Origin: Gambelia wislizenii
Taxonomy: Eukaryota; Chordata; Lepidosauria; Squamata; Crotaphytidae
NCBI GenBank assembly: GCA_030847615.1
Contig: JAUMIR010000015.1
Span: forward strand, 4,047,501-4,111,500
Reading direction: 5' to 3'
DNA: 64,000 bases
A program made the position numbers and the translations under genes. The notes beneath the pieces are model-generated. The model saw only the letters and a list, made by a program, of their open reading frames with translations. It made no database searches and had not been told where the DNA came from. This document shows positions 1 to 10,192 of this stretch, piece after piece (the first letter of the stretch is position 1; each line of letters begins with the position of its first letter).

Positions 1-730
1 GCTTCTGGCTGCTGGCGGGTCCTGTTTTTTGATTTTATACAACAAAGCTTGAGAGTGAGGTCAGGAAGCCTAGCTCATGAAACTCAGACTGTTTCATGAT
101 GAAGTCAGGTGAGGGGACAGCATAGCTATGAATTCAAGTCAGGGAAATTATTTATTTCCATGCTCTAAAGCTTTGCTGTTTTTTAAACAACACCTACCAG
201 CAGCTGGTATTGTTAGGAGTGTGCTTTCTGCTGCCAACAGGATTGTGAAGTGGGCAGCAGCGGTGAAAATGAAGGGAGATAACAGTTTCTTCACACTGTA
301 CCACCTCAGAGCTCCCACTTTCAAGCTGGGGAAAAACATTCTGGACAGAACTTTCACTAATATAAATCCCTAGTACCAAGGCTGTTTCTACCATCTCCTC
401 TTGCTTTGCTTGGTCCTGTTCTGTACAATCCTGGGTCTGTACAGTAAGAAACCTCCTCCTACACATCTGCCACTTGCTTTACTGGCAAAATATTTCACCT
501 ATGAGCATTGTGGGGAAGATTCTGCTGGAATCAGCAACTTAGGACGTGTCCTTCAGCATGTACAGCGGTGAAAGTAAATCATATGTTGTCATGACCCAGC
601 TAAGGCTTGCCCTTACTGTCGCCACTCTTAAAGAGTCCTTCATTAATTTTTTAACACCAGTTGAGGAAGACTAACAGCCTATGGATGCACAGTGAGCCTC
701 TTAATAGCTGTCTGCAGAACTTTCTTCTAG
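1..730. other. HORMAD1 intronic sequence, no exon recognised
   Basis: Because two HORMAD1 exons follow, this stretch should be intron of that gene. A donor-like CAG/GTGAGG sits near 110-117, but the sequence before it does not read as any HORMAD1 segment I recognise. The short open frames on both strands look random. Nothing else is supported. Confidence 0.4.
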
Positions 731-839
731 AGCTAACGGTTCTTCTGTCTCTGTCAAGGCTAGTGCAGAAAGCACCAAAAAGCAGTCAGCAGCAGCAAAG
801 GCCCGGAAGAGAGGTAGCTCAGAATCAGTCAAGAAGCCA
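731..839 (+). CDS. HORMAD1: HORMAD1 penultimate coding exon (partial gene)
   Basis: This exon encodes part of the flexible C-terminal tail of HORMAD1, the meiotic chromosome-axis protein that binds unsynapsed axes, promotes double-strand breaks and homolog pairing, and is removed by TRIP13 on synapsis. A pyrimidine-rich TTTTCTTCTAG acceptor precedes 731 and a GTAAGTT donor starts at 840. The exon reads as one split-codon base plus 36 codons beginning A-N-G and ending V-K-K-P. It is rich in Ser, Lys and Arg, with basic runs (S-T-K-K, A-R-K-R-G) that could serve nuclear import. The A-N-G start and basic, serine-rich character resemble the human tail, which I recall as less alanine-rich. A second acceptor-like AG at 757-758 lies inside the exon. 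The reading frame is closed at 672-674, so the exon cannot extend much further 5'. The HORMA domain itself lies outside the window. Confidence 0.75.
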
Positions 840-1185
840 GTAAGTTCTTATGCTGTATTTTGTAGAAAGTAACAAGGGTTCTTATCGTAGGTATTCTTTC
901 TTGCCTTTTATTAATCCAGTATTTTTGCTCAAAATAAGATGCCCTTTTTTTAAAACTGCCAACTGCAGCCTTGGAAAATTAGGTGACTTAGTAGCAGGGC
1001 CTGTGAGTCATGCCTGTTCATTTATATCAGCCCTATCAATTTCATCAAGCTACTGGGCAGGGGGGGTGGGGTGGAATGAAGGCTTGCCACCACAAATAAG
1101 AATTCTGCCCCCCCCCATGAAATTTTCCTTCAGTCCCCAAATCTCTAGCCTTGCAGAGAGTGAGACACTGAAAATCATTCACACT

Positions 1186-1535
1186 GTCTCTGGCTTTTCT
1201 TCGCAAATGAAGATTCAGGGACTCATCCTGCGCTTTCTGCAAGTGCGCTGATGACTAAAAAGGCCAATCTGAGATGAGCAAGTCTGGTTGCAGAAAACAC
1301 AGCAGAAGGTCTCCTTGGGTGATGTTTCCGGGTTGTGATTCTTTCTGCGTTGTTGTTTCTCTTCCAGACTTGTTCGGCGTGAGTTCTCAAATAAGGCTGC
1401 AGCATTGTGGATTGTGTGTCTCCATGCCTCCCGATGTGAGGCCAGGGCGGACCATTGTTGGTGATCAATTTGGCCAAGCCTGAGATGTTGTTTCAGAGAG
1501 TCCTTGTATCGCTTTTTTGGAGCGCCCCTACAACT
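1186..1535 (-). mobile_element. LINE 3' end encoding the RT C-terminal tail with a Cys/His finger
   Basis: Read on the minus strand this encodes the terminal part of a non-LTR retrotransposon polyprotein: a K-K-R-Y-K-D-S-L-K block, then W-S-A-L-A-S-H-R-E-A-W, and a C-x2-C...H...C finger just before the end. The same 3' tip (CTGGCTTTTCTTCGCAAA on the plus strand) recurs at 7818, 14814, 57546 and 60040, which marks a family end. The copy is 5'-truncated and carries changes. The LINE clade is not certain from the tail alone. Confidence 0.7.
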
Positions 1536-2189
1536 CTTATATTTGTTATGTTTGATTCCCTTCGTAACATTGCCTGATCCTTTTCTTTGGATGCTTAAGC
1601 AGTACAGTATTACTAAATGCTCAACTGATGTGTGAACTGACTGCGATGCCAGAAATTTGGGAACTGAAGGAAACTTTTGGTGGGGCATATAATTCTTATG
1701 GAGGGTGGCAATGCTGTCATTTCCCCCGCCCCCCATAGCCAAACCCTTGTTCTACAGTAAACCCCACTGTGTTTTAGTGGGGGTTACTCGTAGGCAAGTG
1801 TGGGCAGAGTTGCTTCTGCCCCAGTGTCCAACTTAACCCAGAGCTTATTCTTTTCAAGTAGCAAGATGAACCACGGTAGAAACAGACTCCTTCCTTAACA
1901 GGCCTAGTGCCAGCACCCAACTTGGTGCAGCAAAAACTGGAGACATGTCAGATCCCACTGGCACCAGGCTGCTGGCACTGATACTACAGGTCAGGTGTCT
2001 CTGCTGGTTGGCAGTGGTGTTGAACAGGACGCTGGGCACGTTGGCACACACTTGTATGGTCTTCCTTTGTTCTGTTAATGACTCAGTAACTTATCATAGT
2101 TAACCTTTACCACATTTGGCACCATATCAGATGTGCATCTACCCCCACCTCCATCATCCCTAACCAAAATGGTCAGTGGCAAGGATTGC

Positions 2190-2310
2190 CAGGTGGAATA
2201 AGGGACAGGGCTCCTGTACCTTTAATAGTTGTGCAGAAAAGAGAATTTCAGCAGGCGCCTTTTCTACATACCTATTAAAAGCACAGGAGCCCTGTCCCTT
2301 ATTTCACCTG
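2190..2310. repeat. palindromic MITE (about 121 bp)
   Basis: The 28-base arm at 2190-2217 (CAGGTGGAATAAGGGACAGG and following) is matched at 27 of 28 positions by the reverse complement of 2283-2310. The spacer is about 65 bp. This is the form of a deleted DNA transposon. No target duplication could be fixed. Confidence 0.7.
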
Positions 2311-2749
2311 ATAACCCTATCAGGGGCTAGGCTAGTCAGGAATGATGATTGTTGCAATCCAGTTGAGGTAGAGAGTGGTGCTGTAGGAAAGATTATCTTG
2401 GATTAATGGTTACATAATTATTGCATAAAACTTTCATTTTAAAATAAGGATTATATTATTGTTTATTTAGAGTACTGTATTGTAATACTGCTAGTTTACT
2501 GATAAGTCTCTAGAGCATTTTCCAAACAAAAAGGCAATCGCTTCATATGAATTTACAAGTAAAAGGCAAGATACAAAGGGGCAGGGGCGGGACAAGATAC
2601 CAAAGGAAAAAAGGGATGGGGAAGGGAAGAGGAAACTTTGCTTGTACAGTTATTGAACATTTTTATTTATTTATCATAAACAGAGCAATTATTTGTGTGC
2701 AGTGTTACATTCTGCAGCAGGCTTGATTGTTACATTTTCTTTTTTCCAG

Positions 2750-2824
2750 GTCTATCATTTTGACTTCTCTTCTAGTCAAGATTCTGGTTGCAAGCGGCAA
2801 AAATTTAGTGAACCTAAGGAATAA
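2750..2824 (+). CDS. HORMAD1: HORMAD1 last coding exon with C-terminal closure motif
   Basis: A TTTTCTTTTTTCCAG acceptor precedes GTC at 2750. The 74-codon-base frame follows in phase 0 from the previous exon (24 codons) and stops at TAA 2822-2824. It reads H-F-D-F-S-S-S-Q-D-S, then K-R-Q-K-F-S-E-P-K-E. This matches the end of human HORMAD1 as I recall it (H-F-D-S-S-S-Q-E-S, K-R-R-K-F-S-E-P-K-E) and stops two residues earlier. In the HORMAD family this C-terminal peptide acts as a closure motif: it is captured by the HORMA domain of another HORMAD molecule during axis assembly. The exon is intact, with no frameshift. Together with the previous exon it shows that the gene continues off the left edge of the window. 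Confidence 0.88.
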   Translation, partial: VYHFDFSSSQDSGCKRQKFSEPKE

Positions 2825-4375
2825 TTTTAGATTTTAACTTCCTAGTGTTTTATATTTCCATTTTTCTCCTAGAATTCTTCCCTTCCTTGCAGCTAATATA
2901 TTGTTTTAGAAGGGTATATTTTAAACTGTTAACAGTAGTGAATATTCCTCTGTGCTTTTCTTTACGGTCAAGAATACAGGATACATAAAATTCAACATCA
3001 TAAAGTTCACATTTCATCTATCAGACTTGTGGGGAAAGCTGCTGGAAATATTTCAGCATGACACTGGGCAAGCCCCCACTCCCCCAAAATAAGAATCACA
3101 TAGGTCTCATGGGTCTCAGCAGCTACATGTATCTGGCTTATTTAATGTTGTGTGTACAGATAGAATGAGACACCAACAGTGATTTAAACTGGGCCTGAGG
3201 AAAACTTCCTTAAGGACAAAACTATAACAAGTTGCTTCATTCTAATAAAATGTAATTCATTATAACTTTCAAGCAATAACCTTTATGTTAATATTTTCAG
3301 AAGTTCTCAACACTTATTGTTCAGAGTGAATCTTAATGATAATGAATTAAAATGGAACCTGGTTTCCCCCCTAAAAAATGGCTTGTTCGGAGAATGAATT
3401 TTAGAACTTTACATTATTAAATTGTCAAACTAGAAATTAGAAATTTAGGGTATTTTATCTAGTCTTATCAATTTTCATAAACAGCTAGACGTTTTTTTAA
3501 AAGCCGTTTATATGTTCTTATTACTAGTGTGTATTATAAATAGTGGAATGTGTGAAAGAGATGTTATTAACATCAAATGTTATCAAAATATAGTGATAAT
3601 TTTTGGGTTTATCAGCTGAGCCCATTATGAACTTGCAGTTCATCATTCAGGTAAATACTATTGATATACATAAATTAGAAGAAAAGGCTCATAACTAATG
3701 GCCTGATATCAAGATAATGTTAATCACACCTAAGTCCTATGGAATTACAACTGATTTAAGTCCCATGGATTTGAATATTTCTGAGGCATATCTGATTATT
3801 TTTTTCTGGATTGAGGCTAATAGTTAAGGGACTATCCAATTTTAGGTCAGACCATAGCTGATCCACTGAAATCAATGGGATTTTTATATAATTGTGGTTA
3901 ACAAATCCCATTCATTTCAATGGCTTTTCTGTAGTTGGGACAAAAGTTGGTTTCAGCTTTAACTTAGCTTGTTTTCTCTTGCTAGGAATATTACCAACAA
4001 TTTAGAAAACATGTTAATAATGTTATGCTGTAAAATTCTTGAAAGATAATGGGAGTATTATTGTGACTCAAGAACATATTGATTTTTAATGAATGGTTTA
4101 TAGACGTCTGCTGTGCTTTCTGTTTTAGATCCTCAAATTTTACAGCCACAATAAAATATTTACAGTTTGAACAACCTGCCTCTTTTCAGAATGTTTATTT
4201 TAAATATTGATTCCTGTTTCATCAGTGGGTAATCTTTCAGGCACTCCCAGTCTTTCTGTAATTGCCATGTGCCTTTTCCGAATACTATGTGGTGGGAAAG
4301 AAACAGCCCATTTGTTGCCACAAAACAATCTTCACAATCTTGACCCACAAGTGGTTCATTTAAGAATGCAAACAG
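2825..4375 (+). other. HORMAD1 3' UTR / flank, AT-rich, with poly(A) signal candidates
   Basis: AT-rich single-copy-looking sequence follows the HORMAD1 stop. AATAAA hexamers occur at 3244-3249 and 4150-4155, and either could end the transcript. The sequence does not decide between them. No open frame or repeat is recognised here. Confidence 0.4.
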
Positions 4376-4735
4376 AAAGAGGAGATCACATACCCTCCCA
4401 AATTCTACAGATGAAAACTGGGATAGGTGCTGCCAAACAAGTGTGTGAGGTCAAGACGGCAAAAATTATGAATGAGGAAGAATAGACAAACTGGAGAGGC
4501 TGCAGCAGTTTACTTTTGCTTAAACCTCCAGGAAAGGGCAATTCTGTCCCCTCCCCTTTCAGAATTAATTGAGTACAAACTATTTTTGCGCTCTGAACTC
4601 AGTTTGCAACAATTAAATTAAACTAACAAAGAGGAAAAATGAGAGGAAGAGAGAGAAACTGGGACATTTTAAAAGCAGGTGAAAAAGTGTGATGACAGAG
4701 AATTAATCGGGGCTGTCCCTACCCAACTGGACAGT
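4376..4735 (+). repeat. unclassified interspersed repeat, family X copy 1
   Basis: This segment shares two blocks with 41705-42705, 49743-49864, 52985-53810 and 60130-60330. One runs roughly 'gtcaagacggcaaaaatta...gaggaagaa'. The other contains AAACTGGGACATTTTAAAAG and a GGGGCTGTCCCTA-like end. It is a dispersed family of about 350 bp whose class I cannot name. Confidence 0.55.
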
Positions 4736-4749
4736 TGCATGTTGTGTGA

Positions 4750-4945
4750 TTGTACAGTCAGATTGTACATTCCACCATCCACGGCTTGAAAATAGTTCAA
4801 AAGGAATTTATTGGTTTTGCTATCTTATATAAGGGGCACAATTTTATTATGCCATTGTATATAATGGGTTATCAGCATCCACGGATTTTGGTATCCACGA
4901 GGGGTCCTGGAACCAAACCCCAACGGATACCAAGGGCCCACTGTT
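4750..4945. mobile_element. degenerate Tigger/mariner-like MITE
   Basis: It contains the internal blocks typical of this family in the window: ATCCACGGCTTGAAAATA, a TATATAAGGGGCACAATTTT block, GGATTTTGGTATCCACGAGG and GGTCCTGGAACCAAACCCC. The outer ends are eroded (ACAGT near 4754 and CACTGT near 4944). Confidence 0.65.
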
Positions 4946-6007
4946 GAGAAGCTGAACACCATCACTTAATGCCACAAAGGCCTAACAAAATGGAGGCCTT
5001 TTTCCATTGCTTCTGGGGTTGAATACACTGGACCTGGGAAAGGATCTTGTCTTGGTTGACACAAGGTCTTCCTGCAAAGAATAATGTCAGTGGTCCTTTT
5101 TAAAAAATGATTTTTATATGGTTTATTTAATGTTATCTTGCGGGCCACCTTGGACACAAATTTGCTAAAATAAAGAAAGGGAGTGGCTTCCTCTCAGCTT
5201 CCAGGCTGCCTCTGCCGGGTTAGAAGGCAGGAGGGCTCTGACTTCCTGTGATGCCATTGGAAATTCACCTTCTTTTTTTCTGGGATAAGCGGTTCCCCCC
5301 ACTTAATTCTTTTCTGGAATATGAAAGGGAGGGGGACTGTTTTTAAGGCAGGCTGTTAGGTTGTGCGGCTCTCTTGCCCCTCAGCCTCAAAGCCAGAGGA
5401 ACAGAGTGTCCTTGAGGGAAAATGGCCTTTCCTCCCTTGGCCTGGCTTCCTGCATTTGGCTTCCCTCCCCCTCCCTCATGCAGAGCAGCAAAGCACGAGG
5501 ATGGTGAGCGCTGCCATCCTTTTGGTTTCACATCTTCCCACATCTTCCTTAGGCAGAGCAACTATCAACACCCTACAACAGGCAATTGCCATTTTGGATG
5601 CCATGGAGGAGGCAGCACTTGCTCTTTCAGAGGCCTAGCATCCGAGTGAGCCTTGTCAGCCATTTCTGTATGGGATATCCAGAGCTAAAGAATCTCTAAC
5701 CCGCATGCCACTATCCATGAAATTGATTCCTTTGTCAATCTGCTTGTCTTTCCTAATGTTCAACCAAAATCTACCCTTTTGTCCCTTAGGACAGCAAGAT
5801 TTGGTCCTGTTCCCTCAGGGACAACAGAGAACAACGCTTTGCCATCTTCTGTGTGACACACAACCCTCACAATGTTGTAAAATTTGTCTACTCTCCACAC
5901 ATACTTCAGTCTTCTCCAGGCTAAATTATAGCCCAGTTCCTTCAATCTTTCCCTACTCCAGGAGGGAAAGACCTGGAGTAGGGATTTAATTTCCCTACTC
6001 CAGGTCT
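4946..6007. other. intergenic, no gene recognised
   Basis: No coding signature was found. At about 5950-6003 there is a small local hairpin: CCCTACTCCAGG, then CCTGGAGTAGGG, then CCCTACTCCAGG again. The short open frames here overlap on opposite strands and look random. Confidence 0.4.
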
Positions 6008-6212
6008 GATGCCACACTGGAGAAAATAATGCAGTCTGACATCATGGTTCCATCCTGTGGGATTTGTAGTTTGTTATGTGGTGTCAGAGAGCTCTACAAC
6101 AGAGAAGGCTAAATAATAAATTACAAAACTACAAACCCCAGAATTCCATAACATCGAGCCATGGCAGTTAAAGCAATGTCAAACTGCATTATTTCTGCAG
6201 TGTGGCGGCAGC
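6008..6212. mobile_element. palindromic hAT-like MITE, family D
   Basis: The left end GATGCCACACTGGAG...AATGCAGT pairs with the right end ACTGCATTATTTCTGCAGTG. Inside, GGGATTTGTAGTTTG and CAAACTACAAA-type blocks form the second half of the palindrome. Equivalent copies lie at 8742-8945, 8983-9196, 31803-32021, 45195-45412 and 48620-48838. The superfamily name is tentative. Confidence 0.65.
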
Positions 6213-7504
6213 CCTTATCTCCTTTGAACCTGTTCTTATTGGTCAGGTTTCTTTATTTGTTTCAGCCATTTGCAAGTCATATATCGTACAGAATCTCAAG
6301 AAATCAAAACCTGAGGGGTGGTGGTGGTGGTGAAGTGGGGGAACCAACACAAAAATAAAACACCAGTAAATTTAACATGATTTTGTTTGTTTAAAATTAT
6401 TAATTAAGATGTAGGCCAAACACTCATTAGGCCTTATTTTGCTACATAATTCAGGCTATGTGGTGCTCACACTACTTTTCTGAGGAAGTCTTGACTATTG
6501 CAGTCAAGATGTCTTCAACAGGGCACAAAATGGCTTCCAGCAGTAATGAATGATTTGGGTCATCTCTAAAGGGCAGACAATCAGGAATTATTTTAAAATG
6601 GTTCCACAAGGCCATCTCTGTTTTCCTGCCTTTTAAACAATATCTCCATATTGTCACCCATAGAATGTAGCCTCCAGCCTTTTTCCCTCTCAGTGCCTCA
6701 TAGTGACAGGGCTGCCATATTGGAGAAAGGAAAGCAGCTTCCAGCCTCCTCAGTTCCCATCTCCTCCTTGCCAAGTGGAGGGAACAAAGTATGGCAAGAG
6801 CCAAAGGGCTATGTTGTGACGTGCTTGAGGGACAGCAAAATGGAGACAAGATGGCCGTCCCTCATCTCCCACTGTATTAAGTAGGCTGCTCGCCCTTTTT
6901 CTTCAGTGGGACAGGCAGCACTTTCACCATCCATGAGCTGTTTAAAGTAAACCAACCAATGGAGGCTCAATGTGTTAAATTTAGGGCTTTTACTTTAAAC
7001 ATTTAATACGCCCAGTTTAGTTATTTCTTTGCCTTCTCTTTAGCTTTTTTTTTTTTTAATGGGACTCTTTATAGGGTCTTCTTGTGGGCAAACAACTTCA
7101 GGCTGCGGCCTTCCTTTTTTTTCTGGAAGCCAAAGGGCCCTTTTCGCAAATCTGTTGAGGAAACAAAGCACAAATCTCATTAATGGCCCAATATGTAGTT
7201 TGGATTAAATGAGGAAAGTTGTTTCTGGTAACATTTACAAAGCAAAAGCCATTTCAAAAGGATGTTGAGGTCCTCACTTCTCCTGAGACATGGCATTAAG
7301 AGAGCAAACAAAGCTCTCACACAACCCAAGATAATTATTTTCTTTCCTTATCTGTTGTTGTTGTTGTTTTAGAATTTTATAATAATTATTTTATAACAGT
7401 TTATAGTCATACATTTATACCACACTTTCCCCCATTACTGAGACTCAAAGCAGTTTACAAATTATTAAAACCAGTACAGGTTAAAACATTTTAAAAACCA
7501 ATAT
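6213..7504. other. intergenic, no gene recognised
   Basis: No coding signature was found. Near 7385-7500 the sequence resembles the tail of a LINE/SINE in minus orientation ('accacactttcccc...aaagcagtttacaa'). Confidence 0.35.
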
Positions 7505-7730
7505 GTGTGTGTGTGGTGGTTGTGTGCCTTCAAGTCATTTCTGACTGCCAAGCTTATCAGGGTGGTTTTCTTGACAATATTTGTTAAGAGGGTTTTTTCC
7601 TTTGCTTTCCTCTGAGGCTGAGAGAGTGTTGCACCCAGTGGGTTTCTATGTCTGAGTGGGAAGTCGAACCCTGGTCTCCAGAGCCATAGTCCAACACTCA
7701 AACCACAACACCACACTAGCTCTCCATATT
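7505..7730 (-). mobile_element. tRNA-derived SINE (family B), minus orientation
   Basis: The plus strand shows GTGTGCCTTCAAGTCATTTC, then CCTCTGAGGCTGAGAGAGTG, then a B-box-like GAAGTCGAACCCTGGT and an A-box region ending near 7728. Other copies lie at 18306-18690, 35341-35530, 52892-52978 and 55773-55997. The order fits a tRNA-headed squamate SINE read backwards. Confidence 0.65.
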
Positions 7731-7817
7731 TCATTTTTGGCAACTCAAAAAGGCAGAAACTGAAATGTTTTGCTCTTGATATATATTTTGAAGTTCTGTT
7801 TGTTAATTGCTTTCTCT

Positions 7818-8482
7818 CTCTCTGGCTTTTCTTCGCAAACGAAGATTCAGGAAGGACTCATCTCGCGCTTTCTGCAAGCGTGCTGATGACTAAAAAGGCC
7901 AATCCGAGATAAACAAGTCCGGTTGCAAAAAGCACAGCAGAAGGTCTCCTTGGGTGATGTTTTCCGGTTGTAAGTCCGGTTGCAAAAAGCACAGCAGAAG
8001 GTCTCCTTGGGTGATGTTTTTCAGTTGTAAGTACGGTTGCAAAAAGCACAGCAGAAGGTCTCCTTGGGTGATGTTTTTCAGTTGTAAGTCCGGTTGCAAA
8101 AAGCACAGCAGAAGGTCTCCTTGGGTGATGTTTTTTGGTTGTGATTCTTTCTGCGTTGTTGTTTCTCTTCAAGACTTGTTCGTCGTGAGTTCTCAAATAA
8201 GGCTGCAGCATTGTGGATAGTGCGTCTCCATGCCTCCCGATGTGAGGCCAGGGCGGACCATTGTTGGTGATCAATTTGGCCAAGCCTGATATGTTGTTTC
8301 AGGGAGTCTTTGTATCGCTTTTTTGGAGCGCCCCTCTTACGCTGACCCGTGGCGAGTTCACAGTAGAGTAGTATTTTTGGGAGGCGATGGTCCTCCATCC
8401 TAGAAACGTGCCCTGCCCAGCGCAGCTGTGTTCTCAATATCATGGCCTCAATGCTGGTGATCCCTGCTTGCTCAAGGACACA
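7818..8482 (-). mobile_element. LINE RT C-terminal fragment with internal 57-bp tandem array
   Basis: On the minus strand the frame reads L-R-W-A-G-H-V-S-R-M-E-D, the K-K-R-Y-K-D-S-L-K block, the A-S-H-R-E-A-W block, and then the start of a Cys/His finger (F-C-C-A-F-C-N). It is the same LINE family as at 1186, 14382 and 59425. The finger-coding part is repeated four times (see 7918-8145), and the frame stops soon after the first unit read. The body is 5'-truncated. Confidence 0.75.
7918..8145. repeat. 57-bp tandem repeat, four copies
   Basis: The motif GGTTGCAAAAAGCACAGCAG starts at 7921, 7978, 8035 and 8092, an exact 57-base spacing. Units differ at only a few bases (for example TCCGG against TACGG and TTCCGG against TTTCAG). 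57 is 19 codons, so the LINE frame length is preserved across units. Confidence 0.9.
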
Positions 8483-8496
8483 CAAATACATATATA

Positions 8497-8718
8497 CAGT
8501 TGTCCCTTCATATTTGCTGGGGTTTGGTTCCAGGACCCCTCATGGATACCAAAATCCATGAATACTCGAGTCCCATTATATGCAATGGCATAGCAAAATG
8601 GTATCCGTTCTATAAGATGGCAAAATCAAGGTTTTCTTTTTGGATTATTATTTTTTAAAGAATATTTTCAAGCCTTAAATCCGTGGATACCAAATCTGAT
8701 ACGGAGGGACAACTGTAC
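8497..8718. mobile_element. Tigger/mariner-like MITE, near full length
   Basis: TA-flanked ends CAGTTGTCCCTTCATAT and ATACGGAGGGACAACTG form terminal inverted repeats. The interior holds GGGGTTTGGTTCCAGGACCC and the CTATAAGATGGCAAAATCAA block. The ends resemble those of TcMar-Tigger elements known from mammals (established knowledge). No transposase remains. Confidence 0.75.
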
Positions 8719-8741
8719 TTGCTTTTCTTCAGCAGACTAAA

Positions 8742-9196
8742 CTCCCTTTCACACTACACTTTAATTGCCATAGCTCCATCCTGTAGAACACGGGGATGTG
8801 TAATCTGGCAAGGAACTAGAGTGCCATGGCAAAAAATTCTAAATACTCAATAAAACTACAAATCCCAGGATTCCATGGAATGGAGCCCTGGCAGGTAAAG
8901 TGGAATCATAGCAACTTTAACTGTGTAGCATTAAAGGGTGCTAAAAGGAAACCATTTATATTTTGCATAGGATTATGAGATTTAGGCCCCTTTTACACTA
9001 AACAATGATAGCCCTATGAATTCCATTTTGACTACCATGGCTGCCTCCTATGGAATCCTGGGATTTGTAGTTTGGGGAGGAACTAGAAGGGATCTTTGGC
9101 TGGGAGCTTTAAATGCCCTCTCTTTAAACTGAAAATCAATGGATATCATAGGAAGTAGGATCATAGCGCTGTAATTTTGTAGTGTGAAAGGGCCCT
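8742..9196. mobile_element. two family D palindromic MITEs side by side
   Basis: The first copy spans about 8742-8945 (CCCTTTCACACTACACTTTAA to AAGGGTGC). The second spans 8983-9196 (GGCCCCTTTTACACTA to TAGTGTGAAAGGGCCC). Both show the central TGGAATCCTGGGATTTGTAG-type block or its reverse complement. Confidence 0.65.
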
Positions 9197-9229
9197 TACT
9201 CCTGAATAACAATCATAAGCAGGATTCAG

Positions 9230-9690
9230 CTGTTTTTAAAATAAATGTACACTACAGAGATCAACTATGGCTCCTTCTGATGGAATTCTGGGATTTGTAG
9301 TTTGGTGAGGCACCAGCACTCTTTGGCAGAGAAAGCTAAAGACCTTGTAAAAACCACAAATCCCAGGATAGGAAAGAGCCCTGGCAAATAATCCAGTTTC
9401 AAACTGGGTTATTTGTGTATTATGGATTCCCCCAAGGTTTTTAGCCTTCTCTGCCTGAGAGTGTTGGTGCTTCACCAAACTACAGATCCCAGGACTCCAT
9501 AGGAAGGAGCCCTGGCAAATAATCCAGTTTCAAACTGGGTTATTTGTGTAGTATGGATTCCCCCAAGGTTTTTAGCCTTCTCTGCATGAGAGTGTTGGTG
9601 CTTAACCAAACTACAGACCCCAGGATTCCATAGGAAGGAGCCCTGGCAAATAATCCAGTTTCAAACTGGGTTATTTGTGTAGCGTGGATG
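9230..9690. repeat. family D-like MITE expanded as a 131-bp tandem repeat
   Basis: AAATAATCCAGTTTCAAACT recurs at 9386, 9517 and 9648, a 131-base period. Each unit holds a CCAAACTACAGA-type block and a GGATTCCCCCAAGGTTTTTA block. The array ends immediately before the CCAAT-box cluster of GOLPH3L. Confidence 0.75.
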
Positions 9691-9749
9691 AGGCCAACTA
9701 CTGTCTCACTTTCCCCCTCCTTTATTTTTAATGGCCTTTTGTTTTCACA

Positions 9750-9985
9750 ACAACCCATTGGTTCCCCTCAAAGAAAGAAAACCCTTCTCTCTATCCCCAT
9801 TGGTCTGCTCGGCTGTCAACCTGACAAGCCCGTCCCACCCCCTTTGTAAATTAGTGAATTTCTGTCCCCTTTGCAAGGTTGCCTGTTTCAGCACAAGGAG
9901 AGAGGGAGAAACCCCTCCTTCCTTTGGCGCTGATTGGTGCATTCCCTTGAAGCGGGCCTTCTCATTGGTCCTTTGCAATACACGC
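9750..9985 (+). promoter_or_regulatory. GOLPH3L: candidate GOLPH3L promoter with four inverted CCAAT boxes
   Basis: ATTGG pentamers (inverted CCAAT, the NF-Y site) occur at 9757-9761, 9799-9803, 9933-9937 and 9964-9968, three of them extended to ATTGGTNC or ATTGGTTC. No good TATA box is evident. The cluster lies just upstream of a strong splice donor at 10193 and about 5.2 kb before the first GOLPH3L coding exon. Its role as that gene's promoter is inferred from position and orientation. Confidence 0.5.
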
Positions 9986-9989
9986 CAGG

Positions 9990-10192
9990 GTAGGTTTCCC
10001 AGAGACACCAGGAAGCTGATGTGTTGGGAAGTGTATTTTCACTTTTTTTCTCCTCCTCCTCCTCTTTCTTTCTTTCTTTGTAGATGAACCAGGAAGTAAA
10101 GTTTCTTCTGGTTTGGTCTCTCCAGCTTCCCCAATAAGAGAAAAGCAAAGAAGAGACTTGAGCATCAGAGGGGGAGAAAGAGGGAATTACAG
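9990..10192 (+). other. GOLPH3L: candidate non-coding first exon of GOLPH3L
   Basis: The segment ends at a consensus donor, TTACAG/GTGAGTCT, with the intron starting at 10193. GOLPH3L in mammals begins with a non-coding exon, and the first coding exon here carries only 16 untranslated bases, so an upstream 5' UTR exon is required. The 5' limit is a guess from the CCAAT cluster. A polypyrimidine tract followed by TAG at 10081-10083 could instead be an acceptor, making 10084-10192 an internal 5' UTR exon. Confidence 0.5.

Larger units (their letters stand above)
840..2749 (+). other. HORMAD1: last intron of HORMAD1
   Basis: GT at 840-841 and AG at 2748-2749 bound this intron of about 1.9 kb. 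It carries a LINE tail fragment (about 1186-1535, minus) and a palindromic MITE (2190-2310). The rest, including 1540-2185 and 2311-2749, shows no recognisable element. Confidence 0.7.

Noticed and set aside
757..839. HORMAD1 exon starting at the inner AG (758)
   Set aside because: The upstream acceptor at 729-730 has a better pyrimidine tract, and adds A-N-G, which matches the human tail.
4207..4485. Short frame with a G-D-H-I-P phrase recalling ENSA, the expected neighbour
   Set aside because: Only five residues match, the rest is unlike ENSA, and the region belongs to repeat family X. Its position left of GOLPH3L is also wrong for ENSA.
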